NCBI RefSeq assembly: GCF_009766085.1
Contig: NZ_LMUF01000023.1
Location: forward strand, 48,113-112,112
Reading direction: 5' to 3'
DNA: 64,000 bases
From: Burkholderia sp. S171
GTDB lineage: Bacteria; Pseudomonadota; Gammaproteobacteria; Burkholderiales; Burkholderiaceae
The notes below the pieces were generated by a model. That model had not been told where the DNA came from, did not search any database, and saw only the letters and a list, made by a program, of their open reading frames with translations. Position numbers and translations under genes: made by a program. Positions 45,018 through 54,254 of the stretch are shown here, piece by piece (the first letter of the stretch is position 1; each line of letters starts with the position of its first letter).

Positions 45018-45890
45018 TCAACCTGTCTTGATCGCAGCCACATTGACCAGCGTTTCACGACGCTTGCCCGGCAGCGGCCGATGCAACCCCAGCCGTTCAA
45101 GGAGTCCGAAGTCAGCAGCACGACTCCACCACAGGTAGGGCATCGAAACGTTTTGTGGACCGAATGCGAAGCCGGCGTCGCGGATCATATCGAGGTAACC
45201 GTCGGCGCTTTTCTGCACATGCATGGGATGGCGAAACAGCAAGCGGATTACCCAGGACTTGATATACGCATCGGTGGATTCAGCGAACAGCAACACCCCA
45301 CCGGGTTTCAGCACCCGGCGAAATTCATCCAGGGAGCGGCCTTGATCCACGAGATGATGAAAGGTCTGATGGCAGAACACAATGTCAGCGCTCGCATCGG
45401 GCAAGGGCAGCTTCGCGCAGTCGCCGTGCAGCAGTTGGATCTCGCTCGCCCAGCCGTCGTCCCGCGAGCAAGCCTGCGCTGCACTATGGGCTTCCGCGAG
45501 CGAAGGCTCATGGAAATCGACTCCGATGATCCGGGCCGGCCTGAATGCTTCGCCGAGCAGCCGGAACGATTGACCTTGCCCGCAGCCCACATCAACGATC
45601 ACGGGCGCGGCGGGCAGGGTGGTATCGACCAGGCGTTTGAGATCGTTGATCGCTACGCGCAGTACGTGATGCTCCCACGTGGCGGTACGCAGGAACCAGA
45701 GCCCGAAAGCCGTCTCCGGCACGAAGGCAACGCTGGATATTTCGGATGACGACACGAATTTCTCTCCGGCAACAAAGAATGCGAACAGGGCGCACTTCAT
45801 TGTAATCGCAAGCATGGCACGCATAGAAGCAAGAGCGGGAAAGTTGATCCGGGCAGATGAACTGGCAACGTGCGCCGTAAAAAATTTCAC
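45018..45890 (-). CDS. Class I SAM-dependent methyltransferase
   Basis: A methyltransferase with SAM motif I VDVGCGQGQSF, motif II HGDCAKLPLPD and motif III-like LKPGGVLLFAES. The catalytic domain spans the C-terminal ~200 residues. The start is unclear: GTG at 45890 gives 290 residues, ATG at 45800 gives 260 with a more normal N-terminus, and no site has a strong ribosome motif. It is divergent from the halogenase-like gene and could O- or C-methylate the aryl head, as in other aryl polyene pathways. Confidence 0.8.
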   Translation of the reverse strand: MKFFTAHVASSSARINFPALASMRAMLAITMKCALFAFFVAGEKFVSSSEISSVAFVPETAFGLWFLRTATWEHHVLRVAINDLKRLVDTTLPAAPVIVDVGCGQGQSFRLLGEAFRPARIIGVDFHEPSLAEAHSAAQACSRDDGWASEIQLLHGDCAKLPLPDASADIVFCHQTFHHLVDQGRSLDEFRRVLKPGGVLLFAESTDAYIKSWVIRLLFRHPMHVQKSADGYLDMIRDAGFAFGPQNVSMPYLWWSRAADFGLLERLGLHRPLPGKRRETLVNVAAIKTG

Positions 45891-45920
45891 AGACAGCCCC
45901 AGGGCCTAAGCGAGGCACCC

Positions 45921-47168
45921 TTGAATACTGATTCTTCGAAGCAAGACACGACTGTCGATGTAGCCATCATCGGCGCGGGCCCCTCAGGTGCGGTCGCGGC
46001 TGCGCTGCTGAGAAAGGCGGGCCGTTCGGTGCTCGTGCTCGAGCGCCAGCATTTTCCACGCTTTTCGGTGGGTGAGAGCCTGTTGCCGCAAAGCATGGCG
46101 TACCTGGAGGAGGCCGGCATGCTGCAGTCCGTCGTCGAGGCAGGGTTCCAGTACAAGAACGGCGCGCATTTTATTTATCGGGAGCAGTCGTCGTCCTTCG
46201 ATTTCCGCGATAAACATTCACCGGGATGGGGCACGACGTATCAGGTCGAACGTGCAGTCTTCGATGACCTGCTGATTCGCTGCGCCGCAGATCAGGGTGC
46301 CGAAGTGCGCTTCGGCCACACCGTGCAGGCGATGCAAACCGGCAGCGCGCCCGTGCTGGACGTGATCGATGAAGCGGGTGTTGCATACCGCGTGCAAGCG
46401 CGTTTTGTGCTCGACGCAAGCGGCTTCGGCCGTGTGTTGCCGCGTCTGCTGAATCTTGAAGCGCCCACGCGGATGCCGACGCGCGCGGCCATCTTTACGC
46501 ATGTGCGCGACGGCATTCCGGCGGGCGCCACGGACCGCAACAAGATCTGTGTGGCGACGCATCCGGAACATCGCAATGTCTGGTTCTGGATGATTCCGCT
46601 GGCAGGCGGGCGCTCATCGGTCGGGTGCGTAGCCGAAGCGAGTTTCCTGGAGGGCCCGGAAGATGAGCGCGATGCAAAACTGCGCGCGCTGATCCAGCAG
46701 GAGCCGACGCTCAACGGGCTTATAGGAGAGGCGCCGTTCCTGATGCCGGTACGGCATATCGGTGGTTATTCGGCGAACGTCGAGCGTCTGCATGGTCCGG
46801 GTTACGCGCTGCTTGGAAATGCCGGGGAGTTCCTCGATCCGGTGTTTTCATCAGGCGTGACGATCGCGCTGCGCTCCGCGCATCTGGCGGTACAAACGCT
46901 TCAGCGGCAGTTCAACGGAGAGACGCTCGATTGGAACGAGGCTTACGACGTGCCGCTACGAAAAGGGATTGATACGTTCCGTGCATTCGTCGAGCGGTGG
47001 TATACGGGCGAGTTGCAGGACATCATCTTTTATCCGCATAAGACACCGCAGATCTCCCGTTTTATCAGCGCGGTGCTGGCGGGCTATGCGTGGGATGAAT
47101 CGAATCCGTACGTGGCCGATCCGGTGCGCAGGCTTAACGCGCTTCACGCGGTATGCAAGGGGGCGTAA
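45921..47168 (+). CDS. Flavin-dependent halogenase-like FAD oxidoreductase
   Basis: A 415-residue FAD protein. It has GAGPSG (residues 18-23), ERQHFPRFSVGESLLP, and WFWMIP at 221-226, which fits the W-x-W-x-I-P motif of flavin-dependent halogenases. Lys79 in EAGFQYKNGAHF aligns with the halogenase catalytic Lys. The frame is open to 45870; a TTG at 45921 with GCGAGGC upstream is the likely start, giving the standard dinucleotide-binding N-terminus. Geranylgeranyl-reductase-like enzymes share this fold, so activity is not certain. It ends the pigment region and could brominate or chlorinate the aryl ring. Confidence 0.8.
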   Translation: MNTDSSKQDTTVDVAIIGAGPSGAVAAALLRKAGRSVLVLERQHFPRFSVGESLLPQSMAYLEEAGMLQSVVEAGFQYKNGAHFIYREQSSSFDFRDKHSPGWGTTYQVERAVFDDLLIRCAADQGAEVRFGHTVQAMQTGSAPVLDVIDEAGVAYRVQARFVLDASGFGRVLPRLLNLEAPTRMPTRAAIFTHVRDGIPAGATDRNKICVATHPEHRNVWFWMIPLAGGRSSVGCVAEASFLEGPEDERDAKLRALIQQEPTLNGLIGEAPFLMPVRHIGGYSANVERLHGPGYALLGNAGEFLDPVFSSGVTIALRSAHLAVQTLQRQFNGETLDWNEAYDVPLRKGIDTFRAFVERWYTGELQDIIFYPHKTPQISRFISAVLAGYAWDESNPYVADPVRRLNALHAVCKGA

Positions 47169-47205
47169 GCGGACGCGCAGGCCGGCTCGCTGCCGGCCTG
47201 AGGCT

Positions 47206-48120
47206 TCACATCTGCGGATCGTTGATCGGGAAAGTGGGGCGTCCATCCTTCGTGGGCAGACCCCACTTCTGCATCACACTTTGATAAAACCCTTGCTTCT
47301 GCAACTTGATCAGGGCTTGCTGGAACGCATGAGCGAGCCGCTTGCCGTTGTCGTCGACGCCAAAGCCGATTCCGTATGACGAGAGGTTGTAGTAGTACAC
47401 CGCCTGGTATTTGTCGGGAAACTTCCTGATGTTGTAGTTCGCGGCGGGCGAGTCGATCCACACGACCTGGCTTGCTTCGTTGGTCAGCGACATCAGCGTC
47501 ATGTTGGTGTCCGGATAGGTGGCGATCGAGATCGCTTTCTTACCGTCCGCCACGCATTTGTTGCTTACTTCAATGGCCCGTTGCATCGGCGCGGTGCCGC
47601 GCGGCAGCGCGATCTGCATCCCGCATAGATCGTCGAGCGACTTGAGCGTCGGTTGCCGCTTAGCCGAGGCGACGATCGTCTGGCCGACGTTCAGGTAGTC
47701 GATGAACGTCACCTTGCCATGACGCGACGGAAAATCACCGAGCGACAGCAGGACGTCGAAGCGGTTCGCGGCGAGGCCCGGAATCAACGAATCGAACGAT
47801 GCCTGCACGAACTTGATTTTCAGCCCCAGCACTTTGGCCGCAGCAGAGATCAGATCGGGCGCGAAACCCGCCACGTCGCCGTCATCGTCGATGAACTTGA
47901 CGGGCGCGACCTCCGGATTGACCGCAACCGTAATGGGTTGCTTCTGACGATAGAACTCCGGCACGAGCGCGGACAGCGCGGGGTCGGCGGGGAGCGCGTC
48001 GATATTCGGCGCGTCTTCGGCGAAAGCCGGTGACACAACACACGGCGCAACGACCAGACTGAACGCGGCAGCGACGGAAAGTCGCGCAATGATTTGGGTG
48101 AAACGGACGGGCGTGGTCAT
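47206..48120 (-). CDS. ABC transporter substrate-binding protein, amino-acid type
   Basis: A 304-residue periplasmic solute-binding protein (SBP_bac_3 type). The signal peptide ends near SPAFA-ED; the ligand domain starts ITVAVNPEVAPVKF and has FDVLLSLGDFPSR and QVVWIDSPAANYNI. ATG at 48120 is chosen; the frame is open to 48279 into the flavin reductase gene. It is the last gene of a minus-strand operon with a permease, ATPase, LLM monooxygenase and flavin reductase. The ligand is probably an amino-acid-like sulfur or nitrogen source. Confidence 0.85.
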   Translation of the reverse strand: MTTPVRFTQIIARLSVAAAFSLVVAPCVVSPAFAEDAPNIDALPADPALSALVPEFYRQKQPITVAVNPEVAPVKFIDDDGDVAGFAPDLISAAAKVLGLKIKFVQASFDSLIPGLAANRFDVLLSLGDFPSRHGKVTFIDYLNVGQTIVASAKRQPTLKSLDDLCGMQIALPRGTAPMQRAIEVSNKCVADGKKAISIATYPDTNMTLMSLTNEASQVVWIDSPAANYNIRKFPDKYQAVYYYNLSSYGIGFGVDDNGKRLAHAFQQALIKLQKQGFYQSVMQKWGLPTKDGRPTFPINDPQM

Positions 48121-48178
48121 TATGTGGGGGGATTCGAATGGGGTTGACCGGGCTAAAGCGTACGCGCTCTTGTCACGC

Positions 48179-48679
48179 TCATCGCGCTTCCATCGCCGCC
48201 GCTGCGAAATGACGTTGATGCCACAACAGACAGTGGGCGGACGGATCGTCGTGCGTCGATGAATCGGTGATCTCGCCAATAAAGATCGTATGCGAATACC
48301 CGTTGTGCGTCGCGATTACCTTGCAATCAAGAGAGACCACACTGCCGGTCAGCAACGGCGCGCCACTCTTGCCCGCTGTCCATTGCGCGGGATCGAAACG
48401 GGACGGGCCTTTCTCGCTGGCAAAGCGTTGCGCGACGTTCTTCTGATCCGCGGACGGCAGATTGACGGCAAATACCTTCGCACGCAGGATCACGTCGTGC
48501 GCGCTCGCGCTTCGGTTCACGCAGACGAGCACCGTCGGCGGATCGGCTGACAGACTGCACACCGATGTCGCGATCAGGCCGAACGGTGTGCCGCTTTCAG
48601 CGGTCGTAATGAGCGTGACGCCGTTGGTGAAGCGCGCCATCGCGTTGCGGAAAAGTTCGTCGGTCGTGTCGGTGTTCAT
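48179..48679 (-). CDS. Flavin reductase family protein
   Basis: A 166-residue flavin-binding split-barrel protein with GVTLITTAESGTPFGLIATS and SLSADPPTVLVCVNRSA, typical of short-chain flavin reductases such as HpaC and NtaB-like. It reduces FMN or FAD with NAD(P)H and supplies it to the LLM monooxygenase just upstream in the operon, forming a two-component oxygenase. A TGTCGG spacer of 70 bases separates it from that gene. Confidence 0.9.
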   Translation of the reverse strand: MNTDTTDELFRNAMARFTNGVTLITTAESGTPFGLIATSVCSLSADPPTVLVCVNRSASAHDVILRAKVFAVNLPSADQKNVAQRFASEKGPSRFDPAQWTAGKSGAPLLTGSVVSLDCKVIATHNGYSHTIFIGEITDSSTHDDPSAHCLLWHQRHFAAAAMEAR

Positions 48680-48749
48680 GTGAAACGCCTCCCGTCAGGC
48701 GTGCGCCGCTCCGTGGCAAGCGGCGCACGATATTTTTAGACACCGGAAT

Positions 48750-50072
48750 TTAGTCGCCGAAGTGCAGGGGCTGCAGTCCGAGATTGCCTCTCAGCGTGCT
48801 CGCCTCGTACTCGGTGCGGAACAGTCCGCGCTTGCGCAACTCGGGAAGAATGTATTGCGTCAGGTCGTCGACACCTTGCGGCAACGTCGCCGGGCAAATA
48901 TTGAAGCCATCGGCAGCGCCAGCCCGAAACCACCTTTCCAATTCGTCGACGATATCCTCCGCAGTGCCAACGATCTGCCAGTTATTGCCCGAGGCCACGC
49001 GCTTGTACATCTGGCGGATCGTCAGGTTTTCCCTGTGCGCCAGCGCGAGCAGATTCTCCGCGATACTGCGCACACGCTGATTGCCGACATCGGGCACCGG
49101 GCCGTCGAGATCGTATTCGGACAGATCGCCGAGCACGCCGTACAGGATCGCCAGTCCGCTAAGCGGATCGATCAGGTTTTGCAACTGATCGAACTTGTCC
49201 TGCGCTTCGCCGCGCGTCTTGCCGACATACAGCGTGACGCCGGGCATGATCAAAAGTTGATCCGGCGTGCGGCCATATTTCGCAAGGCGGCCCTTGAGAT
49301 CGTCGTAGTAGGCCTTGGCGCCTTCCATGCTGCTTGCGTTGCTATAGACGACATCGGCATAGCGTGCGGCAAGCTCGCGTCCCGCTTCGGCGGCGCCGGC
49401 CTGCACGATGACCGGACGGCCTTGCGGCGTGCGCGCGGAGTTCAGCGGGCCGCGGACCTTGAAGTGCTTGCCCTTGTGATTCGGCACGTGCAGCTTGGTC
49501 TCTTCATAGAAGACACCGCTTGCCTTGTCGCGAATAAATGCGTCGTCTTCCCAGCTATCCCACAGTTTCCTGACCACGTCGACGAACTCGTCTGCGCGCT
49601 CATAACGCTCTTCATAGCCGAGATGCTCGTCGCGGCTGAAATTCCACGCTTCTTGCTGCGACCACGACGTGACGACGTTCCAGCCCGCGCGACCGCCGCT
49701 GATATGGTCGATCGACGCGTACTTGCGTGCGATATGGAAAGGCTCGTTGTATGTCGTCGAAGCGGTTGCGACCAGGCCGATGTGCGACGTGCGCGCACCG
49801 ATCGCCGCGAGCAAGGTCAGTGGCTCGAGTTCGGCATTCTTTGCGTCGCGGGCGAGCGATCCTTTAGGCGTATCGTTTGCGCGGACGCCGATTCCATCGG
49901 CAAAGAAAATCATGTCGAGTTTAGCCTCTTCGGCTTTCTTTGCAGTCCGAAGAAAATAATTGAAATCGATGGCGCCCGCTGCCGGCACATCCGGATGCCG
50001 CCATGCGGCCATGTGATACCCCAGATAGCGTATCGACAAGCCAATTCTGATCTTTCCGTCTGTAGTGGTCAT
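48750..50072 (-). CDS. LLM-class flavin-dependent monooxygenase (NtaA/SnaA/DszA-type)
   Basis: A 440-residue TIM-barrel flavin monooxygenase. The family features are visible: AGWNVVTSWSQQEAWNF, the EFVDVVRKLWDSW segment, HFKVRGPLNSARTPQGRPVIVQAG and GTAEDIVDEL. It uses reduced FMN from the neighbouring flavin reductase and O2. Family members cleave C-N or C-S bonds of nitrilotriacetate, sulfones or S-alkylcysteines. The start at 50072 (MTTTDGKIRIGLSIRY) is normal; a GTG at 50105 is also in frame. Substrate is inferred from the amino-acid ABC importer context and remains open. Confidence 0.88.
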   Translation of the reverse strand: MTTTDGKIRIGLSIRYLGYHMAAWRHPDVPAAGAIDFNYFLRTAKKAEEAKLDMIFFADGIGVRANDTPKGSLARDAKNAELEPLTLLAAIGARTSHIGLVATASTTYNEPFHIARKYASIDHISGGRAGWNVVTSWSQQEAWNFSRDEHLGYEERYERADEFVDVVRKLWDSWEDDAFIRDKASGVFYEETKLHVPNHKGKHFKVRGPLNSARTPQGRPVIVQAGAAEAGRELAARYADVVYSNASSMEGAKAYYDDLKGRLAKYGRTPDQLLIMPGVTLYVGKTRGEAQDKFDQLQNLIDPLSGLAILYGVLGDLSEYDLDGPVPDVGNQRVRSIAENLLALAHRENLTIRQMYKRVASGNNWQIVGTAEDIVDELERWFRAGAADGFNICPATLPQGVDDLTQYILPELRKRGLFRTEYEASTLRGNLGLQPLHFGD

Positions 50073-50122
50073 TTTTTCAAATCCCGATCGAAGTTTCCAA
50101 ATCACCGATTAACCGTCATGCA

Positions 50123-50926
50123 CTAGGTGCCCAGGCTGGAAAGAAAGCGTTTGCAGCGTTCGGTTCCGCGGCCATTGAAGATGTAGGCCGGTGCGCCCTC
50201 ATCGACAATGCGGCCGCCGTCCATCAGCACCACGCGGCTCGCCACCTTGCGCGCAAATTCCATCTCGTGGGTGACGACGACCATCGTGGTGCCCGCGAGC
50301 GCCAACTCCTTGATCACGTTGAGCACTTCGTTGACCAGTTCCGGATCGAGCGCACTGGTGGGCTCGTCGAACAGCATCACTTCGGGTTCCATCGCGAGTG
50401 CGCGTGCAATCGCGACGCGCTGCTTCTGTCCGCCGGACAGTTCGGAAGGGTAGTGGTGCATCCGGTCTGCGAGTCCAACGCGCGACAGCAGATACTTGCC
50501 GCGCTCCATCACGTCGCGCTTGCGCTTGCGCCCGACAATGCACGGGCCGGCCAGCACGTTGTCGAGCGCCGAATAGTGCGGGAACAAGTGGAAGCCCTGA
50601 AAGACCATGCCGAAGTAACGGCGTTGCTGGTCGAGCGTTTTGTTCGGCAGGCGGACGCAGCGCGTCCCGCGCATTTCCGTGCCGAGCACTTCGCCCTTGA
50701 AGGTAATGCTGCCGGCATCGATCAATTCGAGCATATTGATGCAGCGAAGCAGGGTGCTCTTGCCCGAACCGGACGGTCCGATCATCGCAACGACTTCGCC
50801 CTTGGACAGCGAGAAGTCCACGGCATCCAGCGCAGTGAAGTCGCCGAACTGCTTCGTGACGGCGCGCATGTCGAGAAAGCGTGTTGTGTCGTTCATCGCC
50901 GATGTGTCCTTGAGGATCGCGTTCAT
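50123..50926 (-). CDS. Amino-acid ABC transporter ATP-binding protein
   Basis: A 267-residue ABC ATPase with Walker [10 protein letters not shown], signature LSGGQKQR and Walker [15 protein letters not shown]. It is of the polar amino acid uptake (GlnQ/HisP) type and energises the import permease encoded just before it (4-base overlap). A middle insertion around [20 protein letters not shown] is longer than in GlnQ. Confidence 0.93.
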   Translation of the reverse strand: MNAILKDTSAMNDTTRFLDMRAVTKQFGDFTALDAVDFSLSKGEVVAMIGPSGSGKSTLLRCINMLELIDAGSITFKGEVLGTEMRGTRCVRLPNKTLDQQRRYFGMVFQGFHLFPHYSALDNVLAGPCIVGRKRKRDVMERGKYLLSRVGLADRMHHYPSELSGGQKQRVAIARALAMEPEVMLFDEPTSALDPELVNEVLNVIKELALAGTTMVVVTHEMEFARKVASRVVLMDGGRIVDEGAPAYIFNGRGTERCKRFLSSLGT

Positions 50927-51861
50927 GCCCGCACTCCTTTCCTGAAGTGACGTTCAAGCAGACTCTGCGCCGCCATGGCGAGGCTCGTCAGCGCCAGATA
51001 CCAGATACAGGCGACGGTCAGCAGCGGAATCGTTTCGAAGTTGGTCGCGTAGATCAGTTGCACGGTAGTCAGGAGTTCGACATAACCGATCACCGTGACG
51101 AGCGACGTGTTCTTGAACATCGTGATCAGTTCGTTGGCGAGCGGCGGAATGATGATGCGCACCGCTTGCGGCATGACCACATGCCACATTGTCCGGAAAT
51201 CGCTCATGCCGATCGCCTTGCAGGCTTCTCGTTGTCCGCGATCGACGGCTGAGACCCCGCCGCGAAAAATCTCCGCGCTATAGCCGCCGAGGTACAACGC
51301 GAGACCGATCACGGCCGCACTGAAGCGCGAGATGATCTGGTTAGTGTCGACGTCGAACAGATTCGCATGAAGAAACGGCAGCGGCAGATAGATCCGAGGA
51401 ATCAGCGCTGATAAGAAGAACAGGAACAGCAGCATGGCAAGCGGCGGCGTCGCCCGGATGATCCAGATGTACACGTAGCCGGCGGTGCGCAGCACTGCGT
51501 TGTCCGCCATCCGGCAGGCGGCGATAACGACCCCAAAACACAGGCCAAGCGCGCTCGACAGCACGGTCAGGATCAGCGTATTCCCTAGTCCCTTCAGCAC
51601 GCGCTTGTTGAACAGGTAATGGGCGACGATATCCCATTGCCAGCGCTGGTTGTCGACTACCAGTTCGACGAACAGTACGGCGACGACGAACAGCATGGCG
51701 TACCAGAACCAGTCGGAGTTCTTAGGGCGCGCATGAATGCGTAAGGCCGCAGGTGGTTTTTCTCCAGGCCTGTAAGCGTCGCTTTTATGCCGGTGGCTGT
51801 GCGGCGTCTCCGTGAGAAACGCAGCGGGGTCCTGCAGGTCTTCTCTAGCTTCAATGTCCAC
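50923..51861 (-). CDS. Amino-acid ABC transporter permease (HisMQ/GlnP type)
   Basis: A 312-residue permease. A ~50-residue hydrophilic N-terminal extension precedes five or six membrane helices. The EAA coupling loop is visible as [36 protein letters not shown]. It forms the import channel with the ATPase. First gene of the operon. An inverted repeat lies 75-120 bases upstream, near the divergent LysR gene. Confidence 0.92.
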   Translation of the reverse strand: MDIEAREDLQDPAAFLTETPHSHRHKSDAYRPGEKPPAALRIHARPKNSDWFWYAMLFVVAVLFVELVVDNQRWQWDIVAHYLFNKRVLKGLGNTLILTVLSSALGLCFGVVIAACRMADNAVLRTAGYVYIWIIRATPPLAMLLFLFFLSALIPRIYLPLPFLHANLFDVDTNQIISRFSAAVIGLALYLGGYSAEIFRGGVSAVDRGQREACKAIGMSDFRTMWHVVMPQAVRIIIPPLANELITMFKNTSLVTVIGYVELLTTVQLIYATNFETIPLLTVACIWYLALTSLAMAAQSLLERHFRKGVRA

Positions 51862-51936
51862 TGGCCTGTCCTCGTGAAGCAGTCGTTTCGAAAGATGCGC
51901 AATGCGTCGATGAAGCGACTATAGGCAGGCAAAACT

Positions 51937-51982
51937 ATTACATCCAACACAATTTTGTTCGTTTGATCCTATTCTATGTAAT
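51937..51982. promoter_or_regulatory. Candidate LysR-type operator
   Basis: ATTACAT (51937-51943) and ATGTAAT (51976-51982) form an inverted repeat separated by 32 bases. An imperfect AACA/TGTT inner dyad (~51946-51959) lies between them. The site is in the 190-base gap between the ABC permease and the LysR gene, where LysR proteins normally bind T-N11-A dyads. Confidence 0.45.
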
Positions 51983-52051
51983 GGCCTAAGATCGCTTCAC
52001 GGTGGGCTTTCAGCGCTGCCGCATCGCACCAATAATCGAGGTGACACGCTC

Positions 52052-52981
52052 GTGGCCAGACTCAATGCCAAGCAGATGGAAGTATTCGTCGCGGTGATGA
52101 CGCACGGCTCGATCACCGCCGCCGGTCAGCGCCTGAACGTATCGCAACCGGCCGTGAGCCGGATGATCGAGCGCTTCGAACAGGAGGCCGGTTTCGTCGC
52201 TTTCGAGCGGCGCCGAGGCAAGTTGGTGCCGACGCCGGAAGCGGAAATCTTCTTCGCCGAAGTCACGCAGGTATATCGCGGGCTCGATTACCTTAACGAA
52301 GTGGCGAGAGAAATCGGCACCACGCGGCGCGGCTATTTACGCGTCGGTGTGTTTCCCGCATTCGCCGAGGGCTGGATCACGGAGCGGATCGCGCGCTATG
52401 TCGCGGGGCGTGAGGAACTGCTGACGTCGCTGGAGCCGATGTCGACCGATAGCGTGATCGAAGCCGTGTCGCGGCAAACCATCGATCTCGGTATTGCGCT
52501 GCGCGCGTCGGATCGCGAGGGTTTGCGCAGCGAGGAAATCACCAGTTCGGAGATCGTCTGCATCCTGCCCAAAGGGCACCGCCTCACGGGACGACCCCTG
52601 TTGCAGCCGGCCGATCTGTCCGGCGAAGACTTCATTTCGATGGCCGCCAAGGTGAAAGCGCGCACGTCGATCGATGCGGTGTTCGATTCGAGCGGCGTCG
52701 AGCGACGCATTCGCGCGGAGACACCATGGGCATCGACGGTCTGCCATATGGTGGCGCATGGTCTGGGCGTCGGGCTCGTGATCCACGAGTCAGCGCTCGA
52801 GTTCGCGCATCTCGGCTATCACATCGCCGCGTTCAAGCCGCGCATCGACTATCGCGCGTATCTGATTACGTCGACCGCTCGCCCGTTGTCTACCGCGGCG
52901 AAGGGGTTTCGCGACATGCTGCTGCTCGAATTCAACCAGGCAAAGAAGGTGCCGCGGGCGTCGAAGCGCTGGCCGACCTGA
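52052..52981 (+). CDS. LysR-family transcriptional regulator
   Basis: A 309-residue LysR regulator with winged helix-turn-helix at residues 5-65 (GSITAAGQRLNVSQPAVSRMI) and a ligand domain to ~295. It uses a GTG start with GAGG upstream. Divergent from the importer/monooxygenase operon, it is probably that operon's activator. The C-terminal domain resembles regulators of transport or sulfur/nitrogen assimilation rather than aromatic-catabolism types, but the effector cannot be named. Confidence 0.9.
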   Translation: MARLNAKQMEVFVAVMTHGSITAAGQRLNVSQPAVSRMIERFEQEAGFVAFERRRGKLVPTPEAEIFFAEVTQVYRGLDYLNEVAREIGTTRRGYLRVGVFPAFAEGWITERIARYVAGREELLTSLEPMSTDSVIEAVSRQTIDLGIALRASDREGLRSEEITSSEIVCILPKGHRLTGRPLLQPADLSGEDFISMAAKVKARTSIDAVFDSSGVERRIRAETPWASTVCHMVAHGLGVGLVIHESALEFAHLGYHIAAFKPRIDYRAYLITSTARPLSTAAKGFRDMLLLEFNQAKKVPRASKRWPT

Positions 52982-53165
52982 AAGGACGATAACCGCACAC
53001 AGCCTCTACAGGATGCATGCCGAGGGATGGGTTGTTCGGCCATCACGGCGCAACGTGGCCGAGCGCACAGACTACTAATACAGCTTCGTGGTCTGGTTGA
53101 GGGGTTTGGACGTCCCGACCCACCACGAAGATCCCGTTCGGACTGCGCACTGCGCAACCACAATA

Positions 53166-53945
53166 ATGAGTACATGGGTACATGAGCTGCCGTTATGGTT
53201 GATGGCACTTGTCACGTTCGGTGTGATATTTCTCGTGGGCGCGGCCATCCATTTCATCACTGGCTGGCTTGCTGCCGGTCGATATGGGCCATCATTCAAG
53301 GCAATCTCGCCCGGTCTGCTTTCTCCACTCGGCATCATATTCGGCTTGTTTATCGCCTTCACGGCCTCGCAGGTCTGGACCGATACAGCGCGTGCCACTG
53401 TCGCGGTCGCCGATGAAGCGAGTGCGCTGCGATCGGTTGTTGTCATGTCCGCCGTTTTGCCGATCGAAGCCCAGACCGAACTGCGAAGGATGGTCCGAGA
53501 CTACATTCAGTACACCACGACGACTGAATGGCCGCTCGTCGCGAAGGGAGTCGTCACGCTTAACGTTAGTCCTCCTACGCTGAACAACGCACTGACGTTC
53601 ACGCTATCTCTGCCAGTCGTTACGCCTGGACAGCAGACGGCGCAGCGCGAGGTCGCGGCGTCCCTGCAGCGTGCTCTCGAAGTGCGTCGCGAGCGTATCC
53701 TGATCAGTCGCAGCGAAGTGAACGGTGTCAAATGGCTATGCCTGGCGATTCTGGCGGTGTGCCTGCTGTTCGCAATCGCGTTCGTTCATTGCGACAACCG
53801 GTTGACATCTGCCGTGGCAATCGGTCTGTTTTCGACGGCACTTGCCACAACCTTTTTGCTCATCCTCTCGCACGATAGGCCCTTTACAGGAGAGATCGCG
53901 CTGTCGCCGGAGCCGCTGCTGCAGGTGATGCCTGAGGATCGGTGA
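53166..53945 (+). CDS. DUF4239-type membrane protein
   Basis: A 259-residue membrane protein. The ATG at 53166 starts MSTWVHELPLW; the frame is open to 53088. Two N-terminal helices (residues ~9-31 and 53-72), a soluble central helical region (VADEASALRSVVVMSAVLP, then QREVAASLQRALEVRRERIL) and two C-terminal helices (~195-215 and 222-242) match the DUF4239 (bestrophin-like) family. Function is unknown. It stands alone. Confidence 0.75.
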   Translation: MSTWVHELPLWLMALVTFGVIFLVGAAIHFITGWLAAGRYGPSFKAISPGLLSPLGIIFGLFIAFTASQVWTDTARATVAVADEASALRSVVVMSAVLPIEAQTELRRMVRDYIQYTTTTEWPLVAKGVVTLNVSPPTLNNALTFTLSLPVVTPGQQTAQREVAASLQRALEVRRERILISRSEVNGVKWLCLAILAVCLLFAIAFVHCDNRLTSAVAIGLFSTALATTFLLILSHDRPFTGEIALSPEPLLQVMPEDR

Positions 53946-54254
53946 CCGTTGCGTTGTTACGAACCAGAGCTCTTGCTGAAGCAGAGATCACAGTTTCCGG
54001 CGCAGGGTCTCGCTGACGCCTAGCCCTCGTCTTCGGTCAGGTCAACGGATCTAACAGGAGGGCAGCGGCAGTAAGCCTGACTGATAGCCAGCGCCCGCCA
54101 TCGGCCAACAACGGGCTTACGTGGTTTCGCGGCAATCGTTGACGACTGCGTCTCGCGCTTGGTTCGAGTGGACGTGCCACCGGCAATGAGCGATCTTCCC
54201 GACCTGTGCCGCAAAGATGTGCTTGGTTTAACGCACGGTTAATCTGCAGAACTA
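53946..54254. other. Intergenic region, no clear gene
   Basis: These 309 bases between convergent genes show no gene, repeat or clear terminator. Confidence 0.4.

Noticed and set aside
48762..50126. A 454-codon plus-strand frame opposite the LLM monooxygenase
   Set aside because: Antisense shadow; the minus-strand protein has full LLM motifs.
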